From positions 1,287,187 to 1,351,186 of the forward strand of contig JAAOMT010000003.1 in the NCBI GenBank assembly GCA_016748015.1: a stretch of DNA of 64,000 bases, read 5' to 3'. The notes beneath the pieces were generated by a model, which was not told the DNA's origin, did no database searches, and saw only the letters and a list, made by a program, of their open reading frames with translations. Both the position numbers and the translations under genes were made by a program. The stretch's first letter is position 1. Each line of letters opens with the position of its first letter. This DNA comes from Geosiphon pyriformis (taxonomy: Eukaryota; Glomeromycota; Glomeromycetes; Archaeosporales; Geosiphonaceae). This document shows positions 1 to 11,236 of the stretch, piece by piece.

Positions 1-3000
1 ATAAGAATTGGGGTGTCACACCATAGAAGACTTAAACCAATTGATATCAGCACGTAAACTATCATCTACAACACGAAAACCAACTCCAATCTCCCAACAA
101 GCTCGATGAACTAACCGGAAAACATTACAAACAAAGTGTCTAGAGTTACCAAAAACTGCTGTACCACCAGCACATAGAAAACGTTTACTGACTAAATGAG
201 GTAGGTGCCAAGCAGAGAAAGCAGTGCCTTTGGCAAGCATATCAGCATGCTCGTTGCTTGAAACACCTGAATGACCTTTCACCTTAACCCAATTCACATC
301 CAAATTCTTTTGACGAATAACGGTGGCAATGTGACGATGCTCGATTCAACAGCAGTTCCTGAAATCCGGACAAACCAGCGAAGACTCCGACCTGCATGCA
401 TTCAAAGCAGCCTGGCTATCCGAGAACAAGTCAATCGAACAAAAAAAAGGAACACACTCAAGGGCCAAAGCTATGGCTTGTAGTTCTGTTAGAGTAGAAG
501 AAACCAAACCAGACACCCCAACACCCAAACCCAAGTTAATGTCCTCAAAAAAACGGCAGCACCTGCTCTCATGTCAACAGTGCCCAGACCAGAAAGAGAT
601 TCATCCGTATACACAGAAAGGCGGGCAGCATCAATGGTCAGCAAAGTGTCACGAATTACACCAAAATCATGAGAAAGACGAATATCAGACACAGCATGAC
701 CATCCACCAAAGAAGAACTTGAGGAGAGAAGCACAACGCTACCAAGAAAGCGAACGGAAAGATCAAACCAGAAAGGGACTGGGCCACGAGGGTCCAGTCT
801 CTTCCAACACCTGAAGGTCCTCCAACTGAAAACATCACCATTACAGTCACAAAGCTGTTCCACAAAAGCAACTCCATAATGCTTGAGCGAAGAAACGTAC
901 TTGAAAAAACAGGATTCACCAAGAACCAAAGACATAGAAGTACCACGCCGATGACGAAAAGCACAAGTTAGAGGGCCTCCCAAAGACAAATCACACCCAG
1001 AAAAAATGTGAACCACACCTGCCAAAAAATTATCTGAGGGACTGATACCAACACGAGCCGGAAACAGCAAGGGATGATGAAGACGCCAGCTGAGAACCTG
1101 GAGGTCATGAGACCTATGAGAAAACAAGCGACCCAAGACACCAGTAGAATTTGCAAAAGCAACAATGGAGGCCAATTTACTCTCAGCCTGGATCTGTTTG
1201 AAAGTTTTTAAATTGTACAAAGAGGGGTGATGAAGTGCATCACTAGGAAAATCACGTGGCAATCCAGACTTAGACTTTAAGACCTTGTGTACCAAAGCAT
1301 CCCATTTATTACAAACACCAACAGAAACAAAACTGAACTGAGTCCTGTAGCTGATAATAGGGAAAAGAACTGCAGACACCAAATAAGCACACTGTTTGTC
1401 CGAAATCGCCTTTTTCAAAACAAGATTCACAAAAAACCGTACATCAGCCTGAGCTTTAGCCAAGCTAGGCTTTAAAAGACCCTCAGAAGACAAAAAAATA
1501 CCCAAATAGCAATGAGATTCCCCTCTCTTGGCAATGAAAATAGGCACACCACTGATAGTTAAATGAGGATCCAGCACCTGGCAATTGATGGGGATGGCCA
1601 CCGTTTTGTCATTGTTTACAGAAATATCGTTAAACCTAAAAAACTCATTAGCAACATCAAGGATGCGTTGTATAGCAGCCTGGCTGCTACCAACCCAAAT
1701 AGTATCATTGACAAAAGTGCCAGCAGCAAGAAATGAAGACAGCCCAGCTTGAGGATCCACCCGGCCGGTTCTTGATATGAAATTAGAATTCAACCTGTAG
1801 CCATACACACTATTCTGTCTCTTGACCTCACACAAAAGTGAATCATAAAAAATACACCAGAGAAGAGGTGAGAAGACTTTTCCCTGATCCAGCCCATTGT
1901 GGACACAATACCCATCAGTTAAGCCAAAGTCAGTTATCACTCTGTTGACGTGACCATTGTGAATACTGCCAAAAAATCTAATAAACCTGTCACACATTTT
2001 GATTCTGACTAGACTCCTCCTAAGATGTTTCTAACCCACCGAGTCATAAGCCTTGCGCATGTTCTGTAAAACCAGCCAAAGTTCATGGTTCTTCTTCAAG
2101 GCATTCTCAACCACAGAACCGATAGCAAAAATGGGAGACTGCGTTGTCGTACCCTTCAAAACCGAAAAATTGTCCCCATGAAGAACATCAAAAGCACTGC
2201 AAGCCAGAGAGATCCTATCTGAAAGGATCTTGGAGAGAATCTTGTGGGCCATTTCAATTAAAGCTATAGGATAGGTGTTTATAAGAACACTCTCCCATTT
2301 ATATGGTTTAGGAATCATCGAAACCCAAGCTTCTTTCCAAGGCCCAGGGGCTGACTTGCCAACCAAACAGAAATTCAAGAGCACCAAAAGCATATCCAAA
2401 ACAGATTTGTCACAATGTTTCCATAATTTGTTGGAGATACCAGAAAGACCAGCCGCTTTTCCATTAGGAAGATCCTTAACAACAGCTGACAACTCATCAA
2501 AACTAATCAAACACATGACATCAGAGAAAGCACCATCGAACACGTAATCCAGAGGCCGATATTGACAAGCCCAATTCTCAGACAAGACAAACACCACCTC
2601 ACGTTTTCTGGTCCATCCCTCCATAATTTCGTCCACCTTAGACTTAACCAACACAGGCTCTAAAATCAACTCATCTTCTATAACCAAATGATCCAGGACC
2701 ACTTTGCGAAAAGGACACTCCAAAACACTCCTAATGGTATGACCCTTGTTCAGCTCAAAACTCTCCATCCTCTTACCAACAGTCTGCTTAATCGAGGATT
2801 CCTCAGCACACTTGGATTTCACTAATTTGAAGGAGCAGTATGATTTTCTTGCCTTGGCCAGTGCAGAACAAATAAGATCAAAACTAGAGCCTGAAAGAAA
2901 CAGAGACTTAACCACTGATGCACCAGGGGAGTCGAGTCTGTGCCACACCTCCAACAAAGAAGCAAAACCATCACTAGAAGCCAAACGCGAAGCCTTGACC

Positions 3001-4019
3001 AGCTTAGAAACCAGCAGCTCCAGCTTGTGAAACCTAGAAAAAGTCTTGGTAAACACGCCATCAAAACCTTTGAACCATTTTTTTTTAAATGTACCACCCG
3101 CTGAAAGAACCATAATCTTGCGAACAATGTCCCACATAGCATCCACATCAGAAAATCTTACTGCCACACCAAAAGCATCCGAGAACATAGAGACATTAGC
3201 AGCTGAGGCATTCCTAAACTCCAACCACTTAGCTTTACTGGCACTATTGATGTTAAACTTCCAATGGTCTTTATTTGCTTACTTGCGAAGAGAATTCAAA
3301 CGCGTATCCAAGAGCCTGCCCAAACCCAAATCCACTGAAACAGCTTGATGGTCCATGTCAAAATGCTCACTGACATTCAAAACTTCATGATGCACTATTG
3401 CACTAACAAGACTCGAAAAGACAAATACATAATCAATTGTTTTCTTAACACCCCTAGAATTTTCCCAAGTGGGCATTTTTGCAGCTGGGCTACTAACTAA
3501 AGAATTGACCAAACCCAAATCAAAGCATCTTTTGAAACTCGCACTTTTATGAGAGCCGTCTTCATTGAAATCACCCTCGAGAATAATGAAAGAAGATTTG
3601 TTGACAGTCTTCGCAATGAGAGAAATGATCTCACCAGCCTGAGAGAACCGAACCACCAAAGAAGCACCAGCATAAAGCCCCAAAATTGACACAGAAAGTT
3701 TACCTTCAAAAAGTAATTTAATGGAAAGGAGCCAACCAGGCACCTCAGAAACCTTGCACACATGATGAGCCAAAGAAACGTCCATGATAACAGCAACACC
3801 CACACCCAAGTGACCAGAGTTCAAACCAGAAGTGAACACTCGGACACCATTGAACTTGTCTGCAATCCACGGACGAACCCTACTTCTTAATTTTGTTTCA
3901 GTAACGATAGAGACCAAATTGTTCATTTTCTTATGCCACCTAATAATGTCCTCTTGCTTAGTGGGATTGTTCATGCCCCTGACGTTGCACGTAGCAACTT
4001 TTCAGACTAAACTGCTCAT
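1..4019 (-). pseudogene. LINE A ORF2, endonuclease-RT-RNase H, broken
   Basis: Order of domains: endonuclease (GDFNEDGSHK, TIDYVF and a DMDH motif), RT (core near 2,500 to 1,200), RNase H (from about 600) and a conserved tail that leaves the window. The probable start is the ATG at 4019. In-frame stops lie at 4002-4004 (TGA), 3279-3281 (TAA), 2031-2033 (TAG) and 346-348 (TGA). At the same sites copy B has TGG, CAG, TGG and TGG. A shortened T-run near 550 shifts the frame in RNase H. The RT catalytic motif reads FVND instead of FVDD (codon at 1707-1709), and an upstream RT motif reads NMRKAYD. Both are G-to-A changes on the coding strand. The copy is dead. Confidence 0.88.
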
Positions 4020-5808
4020 TAGGTGAGGGTAGAGACACCGAAAGCACACCTATACTATCCACTTTGGCCGAAAGGTCCAAGACTGTCTCCATTAGACACT
4101 TCATGCTGTCTTCCAGCTTAAACACCAAAGATACATCAAAAAACACCGCTTCCGCAACATTTCCACCACTAGTGGACACACCTGAACCCTCACTCATCAC
4201 TACATCCGCCCCTTGATCCTGTGATGAAGGGGTCACCAATGGCTGACATCCAGGGCTAGGCTGGGGAACCATTGGCCCAAGTGCATCCAACTTCTTAGCC
4301 AGCTTACCAACTTGCTCCGCGAGGCTGGCGAGACTGCGCTCAAGAGCGGCGAACCTATCGTTGACTTCCATCGCTACCTGTAGGGACAGCTTCATCTCCG
4401 AAGAGGAGCCATTATTCACCACAATGTTCTGACCAAAGAGGGGGGGCAAAGAACACCCACGAGCAATCTTTGCCCAAGAGAGACCACCAAAAGAGACCGG
4501 ACAGGCAACTGGAGCCAAGTGTTTGGCATAGATGGTTGCTAGCCTGTTTTTATCCGTATTCGAGAAAACCCTATGCAGCGAACTACCAGAAGATAATTTT
4601 CCACCAACTACACAACCCAATGACGTGTAACCCAATTTCTCATACTTGGCGCATTTAGCAGAAATGAGGCAAGACCAGCGGAGATTGGTGTTCCTGAGTA
4701 CTGGCGTGGTTCCCACAACAGCATCCAATGATTCAGCAGAGTCGAAACAAACAACAGCACACCTGGCCCAAGCATACGTAACAGAATGATGATCAATGAC
4801 ACACGTTTTCCCACCCACAGATCTAACAAAGTCCCAGATATCATGAGCGGTGGTCCCCATCGGCAATGTGTAGAGCAGCACCCTATGTTGGTCTCTCACA
4901 TCCCATGTTTCCTTGTCTGAATCAGCCCTAGCCACATGTACAGCATCTTTCCCGATTAAGATGGACCACTCAGCTACGGCCAAATCAGCTTGATCCAATT
5001 GTTCGAATTCCACTATCGCCTTCTGCCACAGCCCGATCAATTGCATCTTGATCACCTTAATAACTCCAAACTCGGATAGTGCAGCACATACAGCCTCAGC
5101 CGATGTTCCAACTGGAATTTCTTTCACGACCACAGCCTGATCTGATCGTCCAGATGATCTCTTAAGATCGGTGTTTACCATGATATTCGCACCAGTAGCC
5201 TTTTCAGTGGCTTTCATTAGATCTGATTCGAAAGTGAATGTCGCTCTGATAATCCCTGAGAATTTTGAGGGGGTAGACGTCCCTCCAAAACCATTAATTC
5301 CAGAAAATAAACTCCTAATTTTCTTGAGCTTCTCCTGGGCCGAATTTTTTTCTACTGCTTTCAGATCCAAATTCAAAGCAAATGACTTCCTAACCGAAAC
5401 ATTGACCAGGTTCTTAAGAGGAGGGAGAAGCACCAGAGGGGCATCCAGAAGAACATCATTGTTATTATTGTCATCCAGGAAGTCGATTTTTCCCAAAGGT
5501 TTACCCAATGCTTTCCTAGTTGTCAACTGTAAACCTTTTGGCATTTGATCCAAATCTCTACTAATGAGCGCACCACCTTTACCATAATCAAAACTTGTCT
5601 CCTCAACAAGACATTTCTCTTCCATATCAACACTGTCAAATTCTGTGGTATCACCAGTCTCCGAATCCCATGAACAACTACTATGCACCCTAGCAGAACC
5701 CTCTTCAGCACCAGCATTGTCCTCAAGAACACTGCCTCTTCTCTTTTTTCTTGACAGAACAGCCTTGAAACCACCTTCAGAGCCAGAACTTTTAACCGTC
5801 TGTTTCAT
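3958..5808 (-). CDS. LINE A ORF1, RNA-binding protein, 616 aa, intact frame
   Basis: The nucleic-acid-binding ORF1 of LINE A, likely a component of the retrotransposition RNP. Visible parts are an acidic low-complexity N-terminus, an RRM-like fold at about residues 226-296 (VVVKEIP and KAIVEF as RNP2 and RNP1), a second at about 308-372, a CCHC-type knuckle at 386-399, and a heptad-like helix near 490-515. The knuckle is damaged: C386 and C399 remain, but the second Cys is Tyr (389) and the expected His is Tyr (394). Each Tyr is explained by one G-to-A or C-to-T change. The ATG at 5808 is the first after upstream stops. Its 3' end overlaps the ORF2 start (ATG at 4019) by about 60 bases, as is usual in LINEs. 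The frame is open, but function is doubtful. Confidence 0.8.
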   Translation of the reverse strand: MKQTVKSSGSEGGFKAVLSRKKRRGSVLEDNAGAEEGSARVHSSCSWDSETGDTTEFDSVDMEEKCLVEETSFDYGKGGALISRDLDQMPKGLQLTTRKALGKPLGKIDFLDDNNNNDVLLDAPLVLLPPLKNLVNVSVRKSFALNLDLKAVEKNSAQEKLKKIRSLFSGINGFGGTSTPSKFSGIIRATFTFESDLMKATEKATGANIMVNTDLKRSSGRSDQAVVVKEIPVGTSAEAVCAALSEFGVIKVIKMQLIGLWQKAIVEFEQLDQADLAVAEWSILIGKDAVHVARADSDKETWDVRDQHRVLLYTLPMGTTAHDIWDFVRSVGGKTCVIDHHSVTYAWARCAVVCFDSAESLDAVVGTTPVLRNTNLRWSCLISAKCAKYEKLGYTSLGCVVGGKLSSGSSLHRVFSNTDKNRLATIYAKHLAPVACPVSFGGLSWAKIARGCSLPPLFGQNIVVNNGSSSEMKLSLQVAMEVNDRFAALERSLASLAEQVGKLAKKLDALGPMVPQPSPGCQPLVTPSSQDQGADVVMSEGSGVSTSGGNVAEAVFFDVSLVFKLEDSMKCLMETVLDLSAKVDSIGVLSVSLPSPNEQFSLKSCYVQRQGHEQSH

Positions 5809-5959
5809 GACAACAATACTAGGGCCAACAACGGCCTCGTAATCAAGCAGAAATGATTTGGATTTATCGTACTGAATGGTAAAAAACTTCTTCCAAGAAA
5901 CTTTTGACTCTTTTTTTTTAGAATTTGTGGAGGAACGAGAGAAAGAAGTTTTTTTTTTT

Positions 5960-7100
5960 TTTTTCTTAAATATATAAATTTTATTTTAAATTATATTATA
6001 AATTTTTAATTTTTCTGTTTTAATTATTAAATATTATTAAAATTTATTTAACCAAGTATTTTTAAATTAATTATTGTGTGATTTTTCTTGTTTTTGATTT
6101 ATTATGTTAAATTTTTTAAATAACAAAATAATAATAATGTTAATTTATAGATAAAAAACAATAGTTTTTTTGGTGAATTTTATTTTGTAAATGTTTAATT
6201 TTTTATTATATATATATTATTGTTTTATTAAGTCTTTTAGCTTTTTTTTTGTGTTTAAAAGTTAATTGTATTAATTTGTTTTTTTAATATTAAATTGTTT
6301 ATGTAATACAAATATAAATAATTTTTTTAATTTTTTGTTAACCAATTTTACTTATTTTTTTACTAAAAGTTAAAATTAATAAAAATTGCATAAATAAACT
6401 TATTTACTTGAATTTTATAAACTTGTTTTTTTATTTTATAAATTCAGACAAACTTTTATTGATTAGTTTTTTAAAAATAACTAAGTTTGCTATTACATAT
6501 AATTTTGTATAAAAAGAATTATTTATTGTTTATACTTTGTTTTAAAATATAAAAATTATTATAAATATTTATTATTATTATTTGAATTAAAAATAAATTT
6601 GTACTAATGTATATATTAATATATTAATAAAGTGTAAAAAAAATAATCAAAAGACAATTTTAAAAAGATTTAAAGCATAAATTTTAATAGTTTAATATAA
6701 TGTTTTATGAAAACAAAAAAATAATATATTATGTTTAATAACTTTATTTTATGTAGTTAATGCTTGATTAATTGCTTTATTTATAATTTTGGCAAAAAAT
6801 TAAACTTAAACAATTTTGTAAAAATATGTTTAATTAAACAAGAGTTCTATTAAACTTTTATTTACCTTAAATAGTTAAATTTTTATTAAAAAAATGTTGT
6901 TTTTTGTTAAAAAGTTATAAGTTTAACTAACTTTTTTCAATAATACAATTTTTATTTTTTCTAATTTAATGTTTTTTGCTCCATTCTATTACTGCATTAA
7001 AAGCAAATTTGGCCAATTTCATTCATTGTTTTAAGAATTGTTTTTGAATATAATTTAATTAATAATGTACAATTAAGAGTATTTTCTGTTTTTTGGCATT
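5960..7100. other. AT desert, no gene seen
   Basis: Extremely AT-rich DNA with long T runs and almost no CpG. I see no coding signal. The texture matches the decayed repeats at 21.8-24.5 kb, so it is probably fossil transposon sequence. Confidence 0.5.
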
Positions 7101-7980
7101 TGTTATGGGTTGTTATGTTTTTTTTTGTGTTTTTTAGTTTCTATGTTTTCAATTATATCTTTTTTATCATTTTTGCATTTGACTGTTGATAAGAAGTGTG
7201 ATTTTTGCAAAATTGAAAAACAAGACATGTTGGAAGAAGTTGAAGCAACAGTGTCAATCATAATGGGTAAACACAATTTTCAAGACCATTCTGCAACTTG
7301 TTCATTCCAATAGGGTCTTAAAAAGCTGCTTTTAATTTTTAAATTTCTTTTTTTGTTTGGTAATGGTGGTGGTGGTGGTGGTGGTGGTGGTAATAATAAT
7401 AATAGTGGAATTGACATTTTTAGAAAGAGTAAAAGGTTACTTTTATAACAAAATAAAGGTAGTAATTGAAATAGTGTCAATAACAGTTCGAGATTTAAAT
7501 TGATGCTAAATACTGATTTATAGGGGCTTCGTAACAAACGTGTTTGTCTGAAATTAAATACTTGTGCAAAGGCAAGGCCTGCAAATTCACATACCATAAC
7601 TCGTACAGGTGTCAGTAATCCCACTATCCCAGAACCCTAATACCAAAATTTTCATTGTTGTAATCGTTCCGTGAAAATAGCTCACGAAATTAACTGGATG
7701 AAGAAACTTGAAATTCTGTATGAAATCACGATTGCGTAATTTTTAATCTAAAACATCCCATGAATCTCAGAACGCAGGGAAAAATTTAGTATAACTTCTC
7801 AAATGCCGATATCACCCCCTGTGTCTCCAGTGCAAAGCAATAACAAGTTTTCGAGCGACAAAACAACTCCTCACTCAATTTTCAACCTAGGAACTCCTCG
7901 ACGGTATCAGGTCAGGTATCAATTTCAAAGGATCGGGACTTAAGATTCTATTGGAACGAACAAGCTGCGAGATGGCGGCG
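7100..7980. other. mixed intergenic DNA with possible coding relics
   Basis: Base composition becomes more normal here. A short plus-strand stretch at 7181-7313 reads like protein (Cys-rich, ending CSFQ and stop), and 7540-7624 reads plausibly on the minus strand. Neither can be tied to a family or to splice sites. A GGT microsatellite lies inside. Confidence 0.3.
7365..7391 (+). repeat. (GGT)9 microsatellite
   Basis: Nine perfect GGT units, followed by a short run of AAT units. Confidence 0.9.
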
Positions 7981-7982
7981 GT

Positions 7983-8192
7983 TTGCGATATCTTGCCCCA
8001 GAAATTTTAATAGGAGGAACCTGATCTGCTGCAACCGATATTTACAGTTTTGGGATGATTATGTATAGCGTAGCAACCGGAAAAAGGACATTTTTTAATT
8101 GCAACCACGATGAAAAGTTACCCTCGAAGATTTATGGCGGCACACGTTCTAAAGTTTCGAAAGATATTCCCGAGAGTTACAGCATCCTCTTA
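7983..8192 (+). pseudogene. protein kinase C-lobe relic
   Basis: The plus-strand frame gives LRYLAPEIL, an in-frame TGA, then SAATDIYSFGMIMYSVATGK and FFNCNHDEK. These are the APE motif and the conserved D-x-YSFG region (subdomains VIII-IX) of Ser/Thr or TKL-like kinases, with the N-C-x-HDE tail typical of the large kinase families in arbuscular mycorrhizal fungi (family knowledge; the organism link is inference). The TGA sits at 8020-8022, between APE and the DIYSFG segment. No N-lobe, HRD or DFG segment in frame is found upstream. Downstream the frame runs into a region of stops after about 8,192. It is a broken fragment, not a working kinase. Confidence 0.75.
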
Positions 8193-8386
8193 CCCTTCAA
8201 AAAGCAGTACTATTCCAGACCCAAATATTAATAATAATAGAAATGACGACAAAAATTCCACAAATAATGTTATGACTTCAAATAGTAGCAAAACGACAAC
8301 CACAATATTAATGAAAACGAATTGTCTCAAATGTTGTCTCTATTTTCCAAGTGTGCTTTTCTATTAGGGGAAATTGAAATCTACTA

Positions 8387-9159
8387 CTAAGGAAAATTTA
8401 ATTCTTTGTTGCGCATCACGTTAGCCTCATATTTTTCTTCAACATTATCGTCCTTGTCAAAAATATTATTTTGAATGGCAATAAGTATAGTATGAAGAGC
8501 AGAAGGGCCTTTTTCATGTATGGGAAAAGGTATTATTTCGGTTTCTTCATGATTGGTCTTTTCTTCGACTTTGGGAGGATAAATATCCAAATCATAGAGT
8601 TGTTTGCCTGCTACTGTCATTGCTATTGGAAAGCAACTCAAAATCGGCAGGGTAATTTCTTTCATAGTATCATCATCCTCGAAATTGTAGGATTTTTCTA
8701 GTTCCTTTTTGATTACTGGAGCAAAATCGCTTTCAATTAATAATAGAATATCTACAAGAAAAGATTGAGAAGGTCCTCACATTCTTCATCGGTGAAATCA
8801 TTATCGTCACTGTCAACGGCTTCAATAGACCGCGATAAACATTGTCTTCAAGTGACACATCATCTGCTGTAGCTATAGATAACATTCAAAAACAATTTGA
8901 TAAAAGAAATACAATAAATATGAATTTATTTACCATCTTTGCCCAATTCTGTTGTCATTCTCCATTTCACCACTTCAAGAATTTCAGGTTTCTGTTCGAT
9001 GACGACTCACGGTATAACCAAATGCTTCAGCTCTTCATCTAATTCGGCTCTCTTTGCGATTTGAGCATTACTAATTTCTTTTTCATGACTTTTTAAATCT
9101 AGCTTATCAGTTCTAACTTCTTGAGATATTGATAAGTAGAGAGGTTCTGCCATTTCCAT
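8387..9159 (-). pseudogene. frameshifted unknown acidic protein gene
   Basis: Read on the minus strand from ATG 9159, the sequence is clearly coding-like: MEMAEPLYLSISQEVRTDKL, a helical charged stretch, then an in-frame TGA soon after LKHLVIP, then VVIEQKPEILEVVKW. A good intron follows (GTAAAT to TATAG, about 8,940 to 8,875) and leads into DDVSLEDNVYR. After that the frame changes twice: the acidic run SDDNDFTDEECEDLLNLF is in one frame and LVDILLLIESDFAPVIKKEL in the next. The final 92-codon block ends with TAG at 8387-8389. I do not recognise the family. One stop and two frame shifts argue for a recent pseudogene, although assembly indels could give the same picture. Confidence 0.55.
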
Positions 9160-9488
9160 TCTTTTTGTTTTTACAAATTGTATTTTTCTATCATCAGAGG
9201 AAAATTAATTTTTAGTAGAATGAAATTATAGTGCAGTTCCTGAGTCAAATGAAAGTCATGGAACATTGTATAATTTTTATTTTAGTTAAATAGTTCTTCT
9301 TCATCTTTTTAATACACTTCTTGATAGGCTTAAAGAATATTAGTAACCCAATTTTTTGCAAAATTATTTGTCATTCTTTTTGTAATTCAATAAATAATTT
9401 GCAATTATTGCAATTGTAATAATAACTGTAATTATTTCTAACTATTATAATTATTCCAATTAAATTATTTACAATAAGTGTAACTTTT

Positions 9489-9615
<127 letters not shown>

Positions 9616-9906
9616 CATTTTTAATATGCAATTATTGTAATTAATTACATTTAATTTACAACTTATAATTTTTAAAAATTACTCTTCAAATAATATTAAA
9701 AAAACAGTTTTATAAAAATGATACAGATTCTTAATTGTATATGATTTTTAATTAATAACACAATATTAGTTAATAATAATTAAATTTTAATTAAAATAAC
9801 ATTTTTAAAGTTTCAAAATTTTGAACAAAAATAATATAATAACAAGTTAATAATTAATTAATTAAAGTAAATAAAAAAATCATTTAGTATTAAGATTTTT
9901 TAATTA

Positions 9907-9909
<3 letters not shown>

Positions 9910-9961
<52 letters not shown>
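9910..9961. repeat. second (ATT)n microsatellite
   Basis: About 17 ATT units, 300 bases from the longer array. Confidence 0.9.
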
Positions 9962-9963
<2 letters not shown>

Positions 9964-10091
9964 TAGTTTTATATATGATTTTTTTTAAAAATAATGATAA
10001 TAAATAAAATAAACGGATTAAATCAAATATTCTTATAATTATTAAACATGAATTATTGTTAACTTTTATTATTTTATTTTATTTTTTGTAG

Positions 10092-10236
10092 TTGGTGTGG
10101 AAAACATCCAAAACATTGGAGGATCGGGGATATATATAGAGATGAAAATGGCGCTCGGGAAATTTTTCTCCGGGCATTGCTTGATGGAGTCTTGATTCTC
10201 TCTGGAGATCATGCAGGAAATAGTAGCAATGCTTAA
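10092..10236 (+). CDS. candidate terminal exon, gene unknown
   Basis: A pyrimidine-rich tract ending TTTTTTGTAG is followed by an open frame of 48 codons and TAA at 10234-10236. It reads WCGKHPKHWRIGDIYRDENG and ends LSGDHAGNSSNA. Composition is far more coding-like than the flanks. It would be the last exon of a plus-strand gene whose earlier exons I cannot find. The upstream 900 bases are microsatellite and AT-rich. It could also be a relic. Function is unknown. Confidence 0.3.
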
Positions 10237-10535
10237 CATTGTTTATTATTGATATATTACAATCCATCCGGGCCATCATCATGCTGTCTTACCATCTCGA
10301 CAAAGTACAAATTCACGCTGCGCCTCTTGTGGGAAGAAAGGCTTGTTTGGCCAAGCATTATTTTTTCAGACTTCTGCTAAATTGTTAAGTATTATAGAAG
10401 GGAGATGATGTATAAGAAATAATGAAATTCAATATATACATGTATATATATAATAATTATAACGATATTTTATTAACAATCTAAAATTAAAATGACTATA
10501 GTATTTTTGGTGACTTCGGTTTATCAAGAGTGACT

Positions 10536-11212
10536 ATGTATTATGGATTTGTACTGTATCTGGTTTCAATTATGGCATATGGTATTAGGCGACAATATTT
10601 TTTTTGAATATCTGAATTAAACCAATTTTTTTGCCGGAAACTTGGTATAATTTTCATTTTGTTATATTTGAGATATAGTAATCTATTTAATATGGGCTTA
10701 TTTGCCTGATGAAGCGCTCATTTCATTGGGGATTACATATTATCCCAGCAGGTTAGTTGTCTGCGAGTCACTCCAAAGAAACTTGTAGGGTTGACCTCAT
10801 TAATCGATCCCTTAATACTTTTTTGGATCAGATACTGGGCCCTCGCACTACCTGTTTGGACATTTGTTCTCATATTATTTATCTACATCGCTTTCATCTC
10901 AATTAACTTTTTAAATACGGCGCCTTTGGATTCGTTCAATACCATCACCGGTATTTCTCTATTTTCAGTCTAAATTTCAAGAGTTAAAAAATTTTTTATT
11001 AATTCTTTTTTTAATACCTAGATGATTATGCAAATATTGGTCAAGATCTTTCGCGATTATCCGTCATTAAGGATGATTTTGTCCCAGAATTACATGATAT
11101 ACCAATTGGGATCGTTAACGCTTGTCTATACCAAAATATAGAAGGAATCAACGATGGTCAAGGAAATCACGAAAATGTAGATGGTGATTATTTCCGGATG
11201 TCTCACTCTTAA
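10536..11212 (+). CDS. PIGP: PIG-P, subunit of GPI-N-acetylglucosaminyltransferase
   Basis: A subunit of the ER membrane complex that transfers GlcNAc to phosphatidylinositol, the first step of GPI-anchor synthesis. Exons are 10536-10581, 10679-10751, 10832-10950 and 11022-11212; all phases agree. The product of about 142 aa starts MYYGFVLYLVSIMAY, then has IYLIWAYLPDEAL, the hallmark RYWALALPVW at the start of the second membrane span, and LNTAPLDSFNTIT followed by DDYANIGQ. This is the PIG-P pattern (two TM segments, PPLDS-like motif). The C-terminus VPELHDIPIGIVN also fits the family. The start is uncertain and a short upstream exon may be missing. The tail from about residue 120 is unlike PIG-P, and a shifted frame there continues to a good splice donor (see findings). 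Confidence 0.85.
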
Positions 11213-11236
11213 AGGCTGATGAAGATCATTCATTGG

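Larger units (their letters stand above)
1..5960 (-). mobile_element. LINE copy A, EN-RT-RNaseH type, 3' end beyond the window
   Basis: A non-LTR retrotransposon read on the minus strand. From its 5' end it holds ORF1 (two RRM-like folds and a damaged zinc knuckle), then ORF2 with an APE-type endonuclease, reverse transcriptase and RNase H. Aligned to copy B at 14.9-21.8 kb, position 1 here matches about 15,700 there, so roughly 750 bases of the 3' end lie outside the window. GC content falls abruptly beyond about 5,960, after a poly-T run, which I take as the 5' boundary. ORF2 is broken by four stop codons and at least one one-base frameshift, so this copy cannot move by itself. An RNase H after the RT suggests an I/Tad-like clade, but I cannot assign the clade. 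Confidence 0.9.

Noticed and set aside
10509-10535. Kinase-like DFGLSR words just before PIGP
   Set aside because: Only six residues, a stop lies directly upstream and no other kinase motif is in frame; more likely 5' flank of PIGP and coincidence.
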